Virus record (IMG/VR): IMGVR_UViG_3300042922_000894
Coordinates: 1-41,981 of that record
DNA from: a virus
Length of the DNA stretch: 41,981 nt
Reading direction: 5' to 3' (one strand)
In this document: positions 14,580 to 21,167 of the stretch, piece after piece
How positions within the stretch are numbered: position 1 is the stretch's first letter
How the letters are laid out: each line of letters begins with the position of its first letter
The notes under the pieces: model-generated
Databases searched by the model: none
Told to the model about the DNA's origin: nothing
The model's input: the letters and a program-made list of their open reading frames with translations, nothing else
Program-made: the position numbers and the translations under genes

Positions 14580-15544
14580 GCTGCGGCTCCGTTCGGTGTC
14601 ACGCGGAACGTCGGCGCGACGGTCTTGGTCTTGCTGTAGAGCGCAGCGGCGGCCTCCTCGGCGGCCTTCACGCGGGTGCGCAGCTCGAGGTACGCGGCGT
14701 AGTTCTCGGGCTCCTTGTCGGCCCACTCCGCCTCGTCGAGCACGCGCTCGGCGGGCTTCGGCTGGAAGAACAGCGCGGCGCGGGATCCGCCCTTACGGAG
14801 CGGCTCACCCTCGGCGGCCGCGGCGATCGCGTAGGCGTCGATCGTCTTCCGTGCGGACTTCTTGAGCGCGTCGCCCTCGGTCGAGAGCGCGAGGCCACGG
14901 GCGTAGTCCGCGAGCGCGTCGTCGACGTCGTCGGGGATGTCGTCGATCTCGGGGGCGCCGGCGGCGCGCCACTCGATGAAGAGGTTCGCCTGCTGCGCGA
15001 GGTACGCGATGCGCGCGTCGTCGCGTTCGACCCACCGGTGCTCGATGCCATCGACGCCTTCGACAGCCCAGCAGTAGAGCCAGAACCGGTAGCCGAGGAC
15101 GTGCATCCCCCACTGCATCTGGTCGTAGTGGTCGGCGGGGATCGCGTCGGTCTTGCGGGGCTCAGCGTGGTGCTTCACCTCGGCACCGAACAAGCCGCGG
15201 GTGCGGTGCGCGCCGAGGCCGTCGGGCGTCGCGCGGTGCTTGCGGCGCTCGACGTGCGCGTACAGCGCCGTCGAGGGCTTCAGGTCGAGGATCCCGGGGA
15301 TCGTCGCGGCCTCGGCGATGATGCGGTTCTCGTTCTCGTGGCCGCGGCGGGTGTGCTTGTTGCCGCGGAACGTCGAGCCGTTGAGTTTGTCGTCGAGAAT
15401 GCGTCTCCACGTCTTCCGGGAGCCCTGAGCGACGTCATGGACCTCGGATGCGGTGACGCCGCCGGAGCGGCCGTCCTGCCACTGCTCCTCGGTCGCGCCC
15501 TCGGGAACGACGACGACGAGCGTGGTGATGACGTCGCGCATCAT
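14576..15544 (-). CDS. YqaJ-like viral recombinase (RecE/lambda-Exo type exonuclease)
   Basis: A 322-residue nuclease of the PD-(D/E)xK superfamily. GHENENRI gives Glu70, ATPDGLG gives the active-site Asp108, GAEVKHH gives Glu122-x-Lys124 and YDQMQWGM gives the conserved Gln142 region. It digests one strand of double-stranded DNA ends to make single-stranded tails for the annealase encoded next. The C-terminal 130 residues are helical. The start is ATG 15544 (or the adjacent ATG 15541), overlapping the upstream stop. Confidence 0.88.
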   Translation of the reverse strand: MMRDVITTLVVVVPEGATEEQWQDGRSGGVTASEVHDVAQGSRKTWRRILDDKLNGSTFRGNKHTRRGHENENRIIAEAATIPGILDLKPSTALYAHVERRKHRATPDGLGAHRTRGLFGAEVKHHAEPRKTDAIPADHYDQMQWGMHVLGYRFWLYCWAVEGVDGIEHRWVERDDARIAYLAQQANLFIEWRAAGAPEIDDIPDDVDDALADYARGLALSTEGDALKKSARKTIDAYAIAAAAEGEPLRKGGSRAALFFQPKPAERVLDEAEWADKEPENYAAYLELRTRVKAAEEAAAALYSKTKTVAPTFRVTPNGAAA

Positions 15545-15837
15545 GCGCGCACCCCGATGAAGATCAGGTCGTCGCTCGGGAGGACTCTCGTCACGACGAC
15601 GGGCGCGGGTGCGTCGACGGTGTCGGGCTCGTCGGGCCAGCCGATGACGTCGACACCGCGGAGGAGCCGGTGAGCGAGGTCTACAGCCTCGACAGCGGTG
15701 AGGTCGTTGCAGTTCGTCTCCACGTGCATGTGCAGAGCGGGTGCGCCGTAGAGGGTCGTCGAGGTGATCTCCACCTCTCCGCCGTGGGTGAGTTCGATGC
15801 GTTCCTCGACGGCGTCGAGGGTGGTGGTGTCCGTCAT
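15541..15837 (-). CDS. Hypothetical acidic protein
   Basis: A 98-residue protein with beta-rich, Thr/Val-rich composition (ERIELTHGGEVEITSTTLYG, then HVETNCNDLTAVEAVDLAHRLL). No motif recognised. It starts 36 nt after the membrane-protein gene, one of the very few gaps in this operon, with a GAAGGG site 9 nt upstream of ATG 15837. Confidence 0.65.
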   Translation of the reverse strand: MTDTTTLDAVEERIELTHGGEVEITSTTLYGAPALHMHVETNCNDLTAVEAVDLAHRLLRGVDVIGWPDEPDTVDAPAPVVVTRVLPSDDLIFIGVRA

Positions 15838-15873
15838 GTCGATGTGCCCTTCGTTCGACGGATGAGTGGATGG

Positions 15874-16143
15874 TCAGATGAGGACGCGGAGGTCGCGGTC
15901 CTTCCGTGCCTGCTCGTGGCGGGCGGACTCGGCGAGCGCGCGGCGCACGTCCGGGTCGAGGTCGGGTCGCGGCGGTTTCCGGTGGGCGGCGAGCGCCCAG
16001 CAGAGGACGAGGAACGCGACAGCGAAGATGAGCACAAGCGCGAGGGTCGCGGGGCCGCGCTCGAGGTTGCCGAGGGCGATCGTCGCGATGACGAGGATGA
16101 GCATCGCTCCCCAGGCGATGACGGCGCGTGCTGAGCCGGTCAT
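15874..16143 (-). CDS. Small two-helix membrane protein
   Basis: An 89-residue protein. Residues 8-24 and 33-53 are two hydrophobic helices (WGAMLILVIATIALG; LALVLIFAVAFLVLCWALAA), followed by a charged cytoplasmic-type tail. Early-expressed phage membrane proteins can act in superinfection exclusion or membrane attachment of replication, but nothing in the sequence decides. ATG 16143 is in an ATGA overlap. Confidence 0.68.
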   Translation of the reverse strand: MTGSARAVIAWGAMLILVIATIALGNLERGPATLALVLIFAVAFLVLCWALAAHRKPPRPDLDPDVRRALAESARHEQARKDRDLRVLI

Positions 16144-16640
16144 GCGGCGGCCCTTGCGGACGTGGTGGGCGGGAAGCCTCCGGCGGCGAACGCGGCGCCG
16201 ACGGTGCCGTGCTCGAGGACGACGACGCGGATGCGGCCGACGGCCTGGTTGAATTTCTGGAACGAGCTGCGGACCTTGCGGTAGTTCTCGTAGCGGATCT
16301 CGTTCATCTGCTCGAGGTCGGCGGGCGAGACGTCGCGCCAGGACTTCCGGAGTCCGCGGCCGAGGGTGACGATGACGTCCATGTCGGCGTCGGTGAGGGG
16401 TTCGGTGCCGTAGGCGGCGCGGTCGATGATGGCGTCGGCGACGCGGCCGTCGTACTCGTCGGCCTTCTTCAGTTCGGCGCGGATCGCGGACTCGACGTCG
16501 AGGTCGAGGCGGCCGGCGCGGACTTCGACCATGAGGGCGGCGGTCGCGGACTCGATGGCCTCGGGTCTATTGATTCCCTCGGGGCCGTACGATGCGACGG
16601 TCTCGCGGTAGACGCGGGCGATGGTCTCGTTGTAGGTCAC
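16140..16640 (-). CDS. Hypothetical helical protein of early operon
   Basis: A 166-residue acidic, helical protein (TYNETIARVYRETVASYGP at the start; Ala/Thr-rich tail). No recognised family. It lies between the HTH/ParB-like protein and the membrane protein, overlapping both neighbours by 4 nt. GTG 16640 is the start. Confidence 0.66.
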   Translation of the reverse strand: MTYNETIARVYRETVASYGPEGINRPEAIESATAALMVEVRAGRLDLDVESAIRAELKKADEYDGRVADAIIDRAAYGTEPLTDADMDVIVTLGRGLRKSWRDVSPADLEQMNEIRYENYRKVRSSFQKFNQAVGRIRVVVLEHGTVGAAFAAGGFPPTTSARAAA

Positions 16641-17434
16641 AGCGTTGCCTCCAATTCGTCAGCGAGTTGCATGAGGTGCGTCGCGATGTCGCGGAGCGAC
16701 GGCGGCGCGAAGAGCTTCCGGACGTCGGGCGGGACGGCGTCGTTTCCGAGCGGCCACCAGTGGGAGACGACCCGCTCGCGGTGTGCGGCGGAGGACATCG
16801 ACGACATCGCGACGAGCGCGCGGCCGATGGCCTTCGACTCGGTCTCCGCGGTGACGAGGTCGGCGGCCGGGTCGACGGGCGCGACCGGCGGCTCGTACGG
16901 CTTCCAGTCGACGTCGACGAGCGGGGTGTCCGGGATGTCGTTCTGGTCGTCGAGCTTCGGCTCGGGACGCGTGTACGTCTTCCCGTCGAGTCCCTGAATC
17001 TTCGGGGGAACCGTGGCCGCGCCTGCGGACGTGGGGGACGCGACGGGCGCGGCCACGGCGGGGTCCGACGCGGGGGAAGCGTCGGAGTCAGGTGTGTCAT
17101 TTGACACAGGTGTGAGGTCGCGGGCGACGGTCTTGTGCGCGACGCCGACGATCGGTGCGATCGCGCGGGTACTGAGTCCCTCGCCTGCGAGGTAGCCGAC
17201 GAGTTCCTGCCGCTCGTCACGGCCGAGGCGCATCGGCTCGGCGCCGAGAGTGTCGGCGAGGTACGCGGTCCAGGACGCGAAGCCCATGACCTGCCACACG
17301 TTCGAGTCGCGCGCCTCGTCGACGAGGTTCCGCAGCTTGAACAGGCCGTCTCGGACGGACGACGCGGTGAGCTGAATCCGCTGCGTCAGGCGCTGCGCCT
17401 CCCCCTCCGACAAGAGGGTCACGACGGCGCTCAT
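16637..17434 (-). CDS. Helix-turn-helix protein, ParB/KorB-like organisation
   Basis: A 265-residue protein. Residues 12-65 form a helical domain (RDGLFKLRNLVDEA, then WQVMGFASWTAYLADTL). A clear helix-turn-helix (LSTRAIAPIVGVAHKTVARDL, about residues 86-106) is followed by a Pro/Ala/Asp-rich linker, the segment KIQGLDGKTYTRPEP typical of ParB-like or host-derived HTH proteins, and a helical C-terminus. Probably a regulator or replication protein; target unknown. ATG 17434 overlaps the AlpA-like gene stop. Confidence 0.7.
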   Translation of the reverse strand: MSAVVTLLSEGEAQRLTQRIQLTASSVRDGLFKLRNLVDEARDSNVWQVMGFASWTAYLADTLGAEPMRLGRDERQELVGYLAGEGLSTRAIAPIVGVAHKTVARDLTPVSNDTPDSDASPASDPAVAAPVASPTSAGAATVPPKIQGLDGKTYTRPEPKLDDQNDIPDTPLVDVDWKPYEPPVAPVDPAADLVTAETESKAIGRALVAMSSMSSAAHRERVVSHWWPLGNDAVPPDVRKLFAPPSLRDIATHLMQLADELEATL

Positions 17435-17646
17435 GCCGCGTCCGCCTGCGGGTCCGTGATGCGCTTCTCGAGCCACGCGTCGAGATCCGACGGGTAGAAC
17501 GCGTTCAGGCGCCCCTGCTTGAAGACCTTCGGACCCTGCCCGGACGCCAGCAGGTTTCGCAGCGTCTGGTATCCGAGGCCGCAATACTCGGCAGCGCGAC
17601 GAGTGTTCAGGACAGGCCCCCGCCGCTCGGCGGCGGCGGCGGTCAC
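17431..17646 (-). CDS. AlpA/excisionase-like helix-turn-helix protein
   Basis: A 71-residue protein with the small winged-HTH pattern of the excisionase/AlpA family: LNTRRAAEYCGLGYQTLRNL, then a FKQGRLNAFYPSDLDAWL wing. It is the second gene of the early operon. A good candidate for the recombination directionality factor that would bind the phased repeats beside the att core, or a transcription regulator. GTG 17646 overlaps the Cro-like stop. Confidence 0.75.
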   Translation of the reverse strand: MTAAAAERRGPVLNTRRAAEYCGLGYQTLRNLLASGQGPKVFKQGRLNAFYPSDLDAWLEKRITDPQADAA

Positions 17647-17906
17647 GACGCCACCGCCACGGGACGCGACACCGAGAAAAGGTCATCCATGCGTGCAGTC
17701 GGGAACGCGACCATCACGCGGGCGATGAACTCGGGGGAAGGCTGCACCTTCGCCTCGGAGATGCGCCAGAGAGTGGAAGCCGCGACACCGATACGCCGCG
17801 CGAGCTCAGCCTCGGAGTCGATGCTGTGCGCTCGACGCAGCTCGTTGAGCTTCTTCCGGTTGAGCACGAGCTGCGGAGCCTCGTCGCTTGCATGTGTCGG
17901 TTGCAT
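17643..17906 (-). CDS. Cro-like XRE helix-turn-helix regulator
   Basis: An 87-residue protein. The HTH spans residues 25-60 (SEAELARRIGVAASTLWRISE), followed by the usual XRE helix (SPEFIARVMVAFPTARMDDLF). It is transcribed divergently from the repressor and is the first gene of the early operon, the classical place for Cro. ATG 17906 lies 7 nt downstream of a TATTCT -10 element, so the mRNA would start at or next to the ATG (leaderless). Confidence 0.85.
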   Translation of the reverse strand: MQPTHASDEAPQLVLNRKKLNELRRAHSIDSEAELARRIGVAASTLWRISEAKVQPSPEFIARVMVAFPTARMDDLFSVSRPVAVAS

Positions 17907-18029
17907 GCAAGCGAGAATACGCGCCGAGTGCCCGGATGCAAGCCCTTTGTTGCATGAAATGTCCCCCATATGCCCGACAAGCCCGTGATTACGCGGGAGC
18001 ACTCGCGCAGATTAGTTGCATGCGTGCAA
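17888..18029. promoter_or_regulatory. Divergent immunity operators (TTGCATGCAA family)
   Basis: Five related sites are visible: the half-site TTGCATG at 17888-17894, the perfect palindrome TTGCATGCAA at 17901-17910, the half-site at 17936-17942 on the minus strand, TTGCATGAA at 17950-17958 and the spaced palindrome TTGCATGCGTGCAA at 18016-18029. They cover the start of the Cro-like gene and both divergent promoters. They are the likely binding sites for the repressor and the Cro-like protein. Confidence 0.75.
17907..17941 (-). promoter_or_regulatory. Leftward early promoter (PR-like), leaderless
   Basis: On the minus strand, -35 TTGCAT (17941-17936), a 16-bp spacer and -10 TATTCT (17919-17914). 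The ATG of the Cro-like gene begins 7 nt later, where transcription is expected to start. The -35 hexamer is itself an operator half-site. Confidence 0.65.
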
Positions 18030-18053
18030 TGGGTAGGTGTAGCGTCGGGGACC
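18016..18053 (+). promoter_or_regulatory. Rightward repressor promoter, probably leaderless
   Basis: -35 TTGCAT (18016-18021, inside the spaced operator), an 18-bp spacer and -10 TAGCGT (18040-18045). The repressor GTG at 18054 follows after 8 nt. GGGG just before the start could act as a weak ribosome site if transcription begins earlier. Confidence 0.5.
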
Positions 18054-18551
18054 GTGACCACCTCGCAGACCTGGCCCGAGTACCTCCGACGCGTCACCGG
18101 CGGCCTCGCACCCGCCGAGATCGCCAAGCGCGCCGGCATCCCCCTCTCGACCGTCACTCGATGGCTATCCGGCGAGACCAAGCCGTCGGCCGCGAAGCTC
18201 GCGCAGCTCGCACAGTTCTTCCCCATGCGCATGGACGAGGCGCACGCGGTTGTGGCGAGCTACAAGCCGACGCCGAGAGCAGAGGTAACACCGACCGTCT
18301 ACGCCATAGACAGCCGCCGCATCGGCCGCCACAAACTGCTGCGGATGTTCAGTGACCTCGAGATTTCGCGCGAGCTCGTCCGCCGCATCGACGAACACGA
18401 CAGCATCCCCAACCCGCAGCCCTTCAGCGAGGACTGGTACGACGAGCCCGACAACGTGGTCCGCGGCCGCTTCGATGTCACACCCCCGGCCGAGGATGAT
18501 CTCGACGCCGTAGCCCGCCCCACCGACCCGGAGCCCACCGACGAGCAATGA
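18054..18551 (+). CDS. Immunity repressor, XRE helix-turn-helix
   Basis: A 165-residue protein. Residues 12-60 form an XRE HTH (GLAPAEIAKRAGIPLSTVTRWLSG, in part), followed by a Pro-rich linker and an acidic C-terminal region without a LexA-type self-cleavage domain. It is paired with an ImmA/IrrE-type metalloprotease encoded directly downstream (ATGA overlap), so induction is probably by proteolysis in trans, as in the ImmR/ImmA system of ICEBs1 (established knowledge; application here is inference). The start is GTG 18054. Confidence 0.82.
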   Translation: MTTSQTWPEYLRRVTGGLAPAEIAKRAGIPLSTVTRWLSGETKPSAAKLAQLAQFFPMRMDEAHAVVASYKPTPRAEVTPTVYAIDSRRIGRHKLLRMFSDLEISRELVRRIDEHDSIPNPQPFSEDWYDEPDNVVRGRFDVTPPAEDDLDAVARPTDPEPTDEQ

Positions 18552-19006
18552 CGACCCCGATCGACGAGTACCTCGAGGACCTCGCCCGCCAGGCCGGCAT
18601 CCGCATCGAGTACGTGCAGCTCCGCGATGGTCGCGACGGTGAGTACGACCACGCCCGCAAGGTCATCCGCCTGCGCCCGGGGATGAGCGCCCGCCTCCAC
18701 CGCTCCGTCCTGGCGCACGAGCTCGGCCACGCCGCGTTCAGCCACACCCCGACCCGTTTCGGTCCGGTGCACGCGAAGCAGGAGCGCATGGCGGAGGAGT
18801 GGGCCGCGCTCCGACTCATCACACCGGCCGACTACCGTCACGTCGAAGAGATCCACGCCGGACACCCGGGCGCGATGGCTCTCGACCTCGGCGTCATGAA
18901 GAGCATCGTCATCGCATTTCAGGGACTGCTCGAGCGCCTCGGCGACGTCGTCTACGTAGACGGCCGGATGGGCGCCGGACAGTGGTCCCATCGCGAGGCC
19001 GTCTGA
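18548..19006 (+). CDS. ImmA/IrrE-family metallopeptidase
   Basis: A 152-residue protein with the zinc-protease motif HELGH at residues 57-61 and a downstream EEWAALRLI segment supplying the third ligand Glu, the standard DUF955 pattern. It probably cleaves or otherwise inactivates the repressor encoded just before it, switching the prophage to lytic growth. ATG 18548 overlaps the repressor stop; its own TGA shares one base with the integrase ATG (TGATG). Confidence 0.9.
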   Translation: MTTPIDEYLEDLARQAGIRIEYVQLRDGRDGEYDHARKVIRLRPGMSARLHRSVLAHELGHAAFSHTPTRFGPVHAKQERMAEEWAALRLITPADYRHVEEIHAGHPGAMALDLGVMKSIVIAFQGLLERLGDVVYVDGRMGAGQWSHREAV

Positions 19007-20169
19007 TGGCCCGGCCACCTCTCGAGCTCGAGACGTGGGGCAAGATCCGGCGCACCAACGTCGGAGGCAAGCCGACGGCCGTCGCCTACTACCGCGACTC
19101 CGACGGCATCACGCGCCCGATGCAGCGCCAGGGGAAAACACCGGCGGAGGCCGAGCGCAATCTCGTGCGCGCCCTGAAGCAACGCCTCGCCCCAGTCAGC
19201 GAAGAGCTGACGCCGGACTCGACGGTCGCCGACCTCGCCGACAAGTGGCTCCCGACGAAGACGCGCCTCGCCGAAGGATCGATCCGGATCTACACGAACT
19301 CGATCCGGAAGCACATCGCGCCCGGCATCGGGTCCGTCCGGCTGCGCGAGGTCACCGTGCCGAAGCTCGACCGCTTTATCGCGGCCCTCGCATCCTCGTC
19401 CGGGCACGGCACGGCCACGACCGCGCACGTCGTCCTCAGCGGCATGTTCACCCTCGCCGCGCGCCACGGCGCGGTCCGCCCGAACCCGATGTCCGACGTC
19501 CCGGGACCGGAGAAGCCGAAACGCCGCCGCCGATCTCCCGCCCCCGACCTCGAGATCGTGCGCGGCATCCGCAGCCGCTTCGAGATGTGGGACGCCGGTA
19601 CCGAGCCGCGGCCGGACGGCGACCGGCGGCCGCGCCGCCCGCGCGCGAGCGACCTCCTCGACACGACGAACATGATCATCGGATCCGGCATCCGCACCGG
19701 CGAGCTGCTCGCGCTGCAGTGGGACTCGCTCGACCTCGTCGGCAAGACCGTGACGATCGAGCGCACAATCGCCCAGGACCGCGAGGGCAAGTTCTTCGTC
19801 CAGCAGTTCACGAAGAGCTACGCCGGCTACCGACAGCTCGAGCTGCCGGATGCGCTCGTCGAGATGCTCGTGCGACGTCGCGTCGCGTCCTACACCGCGT
19901 TCGTCTTCCCCTCCGCGGTCGGCACGTTCAAGCACCCGAACAACTACCGGACGACCTGGCGCGCTGCCCTCGCGGGCACGCCCTACGCCAGGACCACACC
20001 GAAGAGCTTCCGGAAGACGGTCGCGACCGTCGTCCGCGACAAGCTCGGCATAGAAGCGGCGAAGGCGCAACTCGGCCACGAGGACGAGAGCACCACGCGT
20101 AAGCACTACGCCGACGAGGTGCACCACGGCCCCGCGCTCGGACCCGTTCTCGACGACCTGTTCTTCTGA
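19006..20169 (+). CDS. int: Tyrosine integrase
   Basis: A 387-residue phage integrase. An N-terminal arm-binding domain (residues 1-65) and a core-binding SAM-like domain (72-165) precede the catalytic domain. The catalytic set is Arg230 (GSGIRTGE), Lys270 in the beta hairpin, Arg336 in TPKSFRKT, His358 in LGHED and the nucleophile Tyr368 (KHYADE). Box II, normally H-x-x-R, is K-S-F-R here (Lys333 in place of His). It recombines the attP located 80 bp downstream with a host tRNA gene. It is the last gene of the repressor operon and is followed by a strong terminator. Confidence 0.95.
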   Translation: MARPPLELETWGKIRRTNVGGKPTAVAYYRDSDGITRPMQRQGKTPAEAERNLVRALKQRLAPVSEELTPDSTVADLADKWLPTKTRLAEGSIRIYTNSIRKHIAPGIGSVRLREVTVPKLDRFIAALASSSGHGTATTAHVVLSGMFTLAARHGAVRPNPMSDVPGPEKPKRRRRSPAPDLEIVRGIRSRFEMWDAGTEPRPDGDRRPRRPRASDLLDTTNMIIGSGIRTGELLALQWDSLDLVGKTVTIERTIAQDREGKFFVQQFTKSYAGYRQLELPDALVEMLVRRRVASYTAFVFPSAVGTFKHPNNYRTTWRAALAGTPYARTTPKSFRKTVATVVRDKLGIEAAKAQLGHEDESTTRKHYADEVHHGPALGPVLDDLFF

Positions 20170-20170
20170 A

Positions 20171-20182
20171 AACCCAGAGTAA
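20171..20182 (+). promoter_or_regulatory. Candidate integrase arm-type site
   Basis: The 12-mer AACCCAGAGTAA matches AACCCCGAGTAA at 20379-20390 at 11 of 12 positions. The two lie on opposite sides of the att core, as arm-binding sites of tyrosine integrases do. Confidence 0.5.
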
Positions 20183-20192
20183 ATAGCGAACG

Positions 20193-20226
20193 GCCCCGGA
20201 TCTCGCGAAGAGATCCGGGGCTGTTT
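20193..20226 (+). terminator. Strong intrinsic terminator after integrase
   Basis: A perfect 12-bp GC-rich stem (20193-20204 with 20210-20221) and 5-nt loop, followed by TGTTT. It closes the repressor-protease-integrase operon. Confidence 0.85.
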
Positions 20227-20250
20227 CGCTTATCTACCTGGGATTTCCTG

Positions 20251-20291
20251 TGCCGGCTACAGGACTTGAACCTGCAACCCCCGTTTAGAAG
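20251..20291. other. attP: attP core: 3' half of a tRNA gene (Arg-UCU-like loop)
   Basis: On the minus strand this is the 3' portion of a tRNA: anticodon loop CTTCTAA (anticodon TCT, Arg), right anticodon stem ACGGG, a variable loop, a perfectly formed T-arm (GCAGG TTCAAGT CCTGT) and the 3' acceptor strand AGCCGGC followed by discriminator A. The 5' half (GCCGGCT acceptor) is absent, so this is the segment that replaces the tRNA end on integration and restores the host gene. The amino-acid identity rests on the loop alone. The site is intact with phage DNA on both sides. Confidence 0.88.
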
Positions 20292-20296
20292 GTGTC

Positions 20297-20372
20297 GGGT
20301 ACCTTCGCGTACTTCCCTGTACTTCCCGCGGCATCCGCTTCAGTCAGTACAGACAAGTACATATAGGTACAT
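20297..20372. repeat. Phased GTAC repeats next to attP core (candidate Xis sites)
   Basis: GTAC occurs at 20299, 20309 and 20319 (10-bp steps, unit gtacttccct), and again at 20347, 20357 and 20367 (10-bp steps, unit gtacat-like). Read as AAGTAC the first three are on the minus strand and the last three on the plus strand, giving two inverted triplets, each in helical phase. Tandem 10-bp-phased sites beside an att core are typical of excisionase binding. Confidence 0.6.
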
Positions 20373-20378
20373 CGCAAA

Positions 20379-20400
20379 AACCCCGAGTAAACCCCGAGCG
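20379..20400 (+). repeat. Direct repeats AACCCCGAG (candidate integrase arm sites)
   Basis: Two head-to-tail copies, AACCCCGAGTAA at 20379-20390 and AACCCCGAGCGG from 20389, matching the copy on the other side of the core at 20171-20182. A weaker inverted relative lies at 20234-20246. Confidence 0.55.
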
Positions 20401-20485
20401 GACGCTGCCGACGACGCGTCGTCGCCCGCACCGGCGATCGCGACAAGTAGCGCCGCGCCGGCACGACGCGTCCGCCTGGTCAGCG

Positions 20486-20728
20486 CTACGCGGCCGACGT
20501 GCGGACCGCGCTCCGTGCGCGCCGACGGCCGTCTCGGATGCGGCGCAGTCGCGCGACCAGCATCGGTTCCGCCTGAAGCGCTTCCGGTGTGTCGATCAAC
20601 CGCCCGAGCAGTTGGTAGTACCGCGCCGGGGCTTCGCCGAGCTCGCGGCGGATCGCTTCCTCTTTGTCACCGGTGTGGCGCTGCCCCCAGCGGTCTTCGA
20701 AGGCGAGGAGGTCAGCAGGCTCGAGCAT
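20486..20728 (-). CDS. DUF3263-like small protein
   Basis: An 80-residue protein with the DUF3263 pattern of actinobacteria: LLAFEDRWGQRHTGDKEEAIR, then ELGEAPARYYQLLGRLID, then LVARLRRIRDGRRRAR (in part). Members are usually host-encoded helix-turn-helix-like proteins of unknown function. There is no ribosome site. A weak -10 (CAGACT, 6 nt before ATG 20728) allows a leaderless transcript. It stands alone on the minus strand between att and the plus-strand cargo genes, suggesting a lysogenically expressed gene acquired with the host flank. Confidence 0.75.
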   Translation of the reverse strand: MLEPADLLAFEDRWGQRHTGDKEEAIRRELGEAPARYYQLLGRLIDTPEALQAEPMLVARLRRIRDGRRRARSAVRTSAA

Positions 20729-20775
20729 GTGGACAGTCTGAGCGGGACCACCGACACGGGCAGTACGCTCCCGGG

Positions 20776-20913
20776 ATGATCGACCCGCTCGACGACGTGC
20801 AGCAGCCGCGGTGCCCGCATTGCGGGACTGTGCTGCGAGACGTGCGCGGCGGGTACTGGTGCGGCGGATGTCAGATTGCGACCATACGATCGATGCCATG
20901 TTCATCGGACTGA
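20776..20913 (+). CDS. Tiny zinc-ribbon protein
   Basis: A 45-residue protein with CPHCG (residues 13-17) and CGGC (29-32), a complete zinc-ribbon pair around a YW turn. ATG 20776 follows a TACGCT -10-like hexamer (20764-20769) by 6 nt, with no ribosome site, consistent with leaderless expression. Function unknown. Confidence 0.6.
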   Translation: MIDPLDDVQQPRCPHCGTVLRDVRGGYWCGGCQIATIRSMPCSSD

Positions 20914-21167
20914 TCCGCCCCGTCGAGACCCGCACGCGCGAGGTTCGGGGTGAGGGCATCGGGGCTATCCTCGAGCAGCTCGAGGCGCCTCCCGGGTGGG
21001 AGCTGACGCAGGCGCACATGGGACGCCGGCCGGGAACGACGGAGTTCTTCACCGTCGGCCAGTTCGCGCGCCGTGATGAGCCGACCGAGATCGAAGCGGA
21101 CGACATCGACACGCTGCGAGGGAAGGTCCCCGAGGGGCACCAGCTCCTCTGCATCATCCAGCGATGA
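20898..21167 (+). CDS. Hypothetical cargo protein
   Basis: An 89-residue protein (MFIGLIRPVETRTREV, then PGWELTQAHMGRR, then TTEFFTVGQFARRDE). No family recognised; the mixed alpha/beta pattern suggests a small globular protein. TACGAT (20885-20890) lies 7 nt before ATG 20898, again fitting a leaderless start. It overlaps the zinc-ribbon gene end by 16 nt in another frame. Confidence 0.62.
   Translation: MFIGLIRPVETRTREVRGEGIGAILEQLEAPPGWELTQAHMGRRPGTTEFFTVGQFARRDEPTEIEADDIDTLRGKVPEGHQLLCIIQR

Noticed and set aside
20251-20291. Reading the att core as a phage suppressor tRNA (alternative anticodon CTA) that could read the ambers at 5696-5698 and 5774-5776
   Set aside because: Only the 3' half of a tRNA is present; the left anticodon stem, D arm and 5' acceptor (GCCGGCT) are missing upstream, and the normal loop alignment CTTCTAA gives anticodon TCT.
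20266-20913. Plus-strand frame of 215 codons through the att region
   Set aside because: It runs through the tRNA-derived core and repeats; only its last 45 codons (from ATG 20776) form a sensible zinc-ribbon protein.
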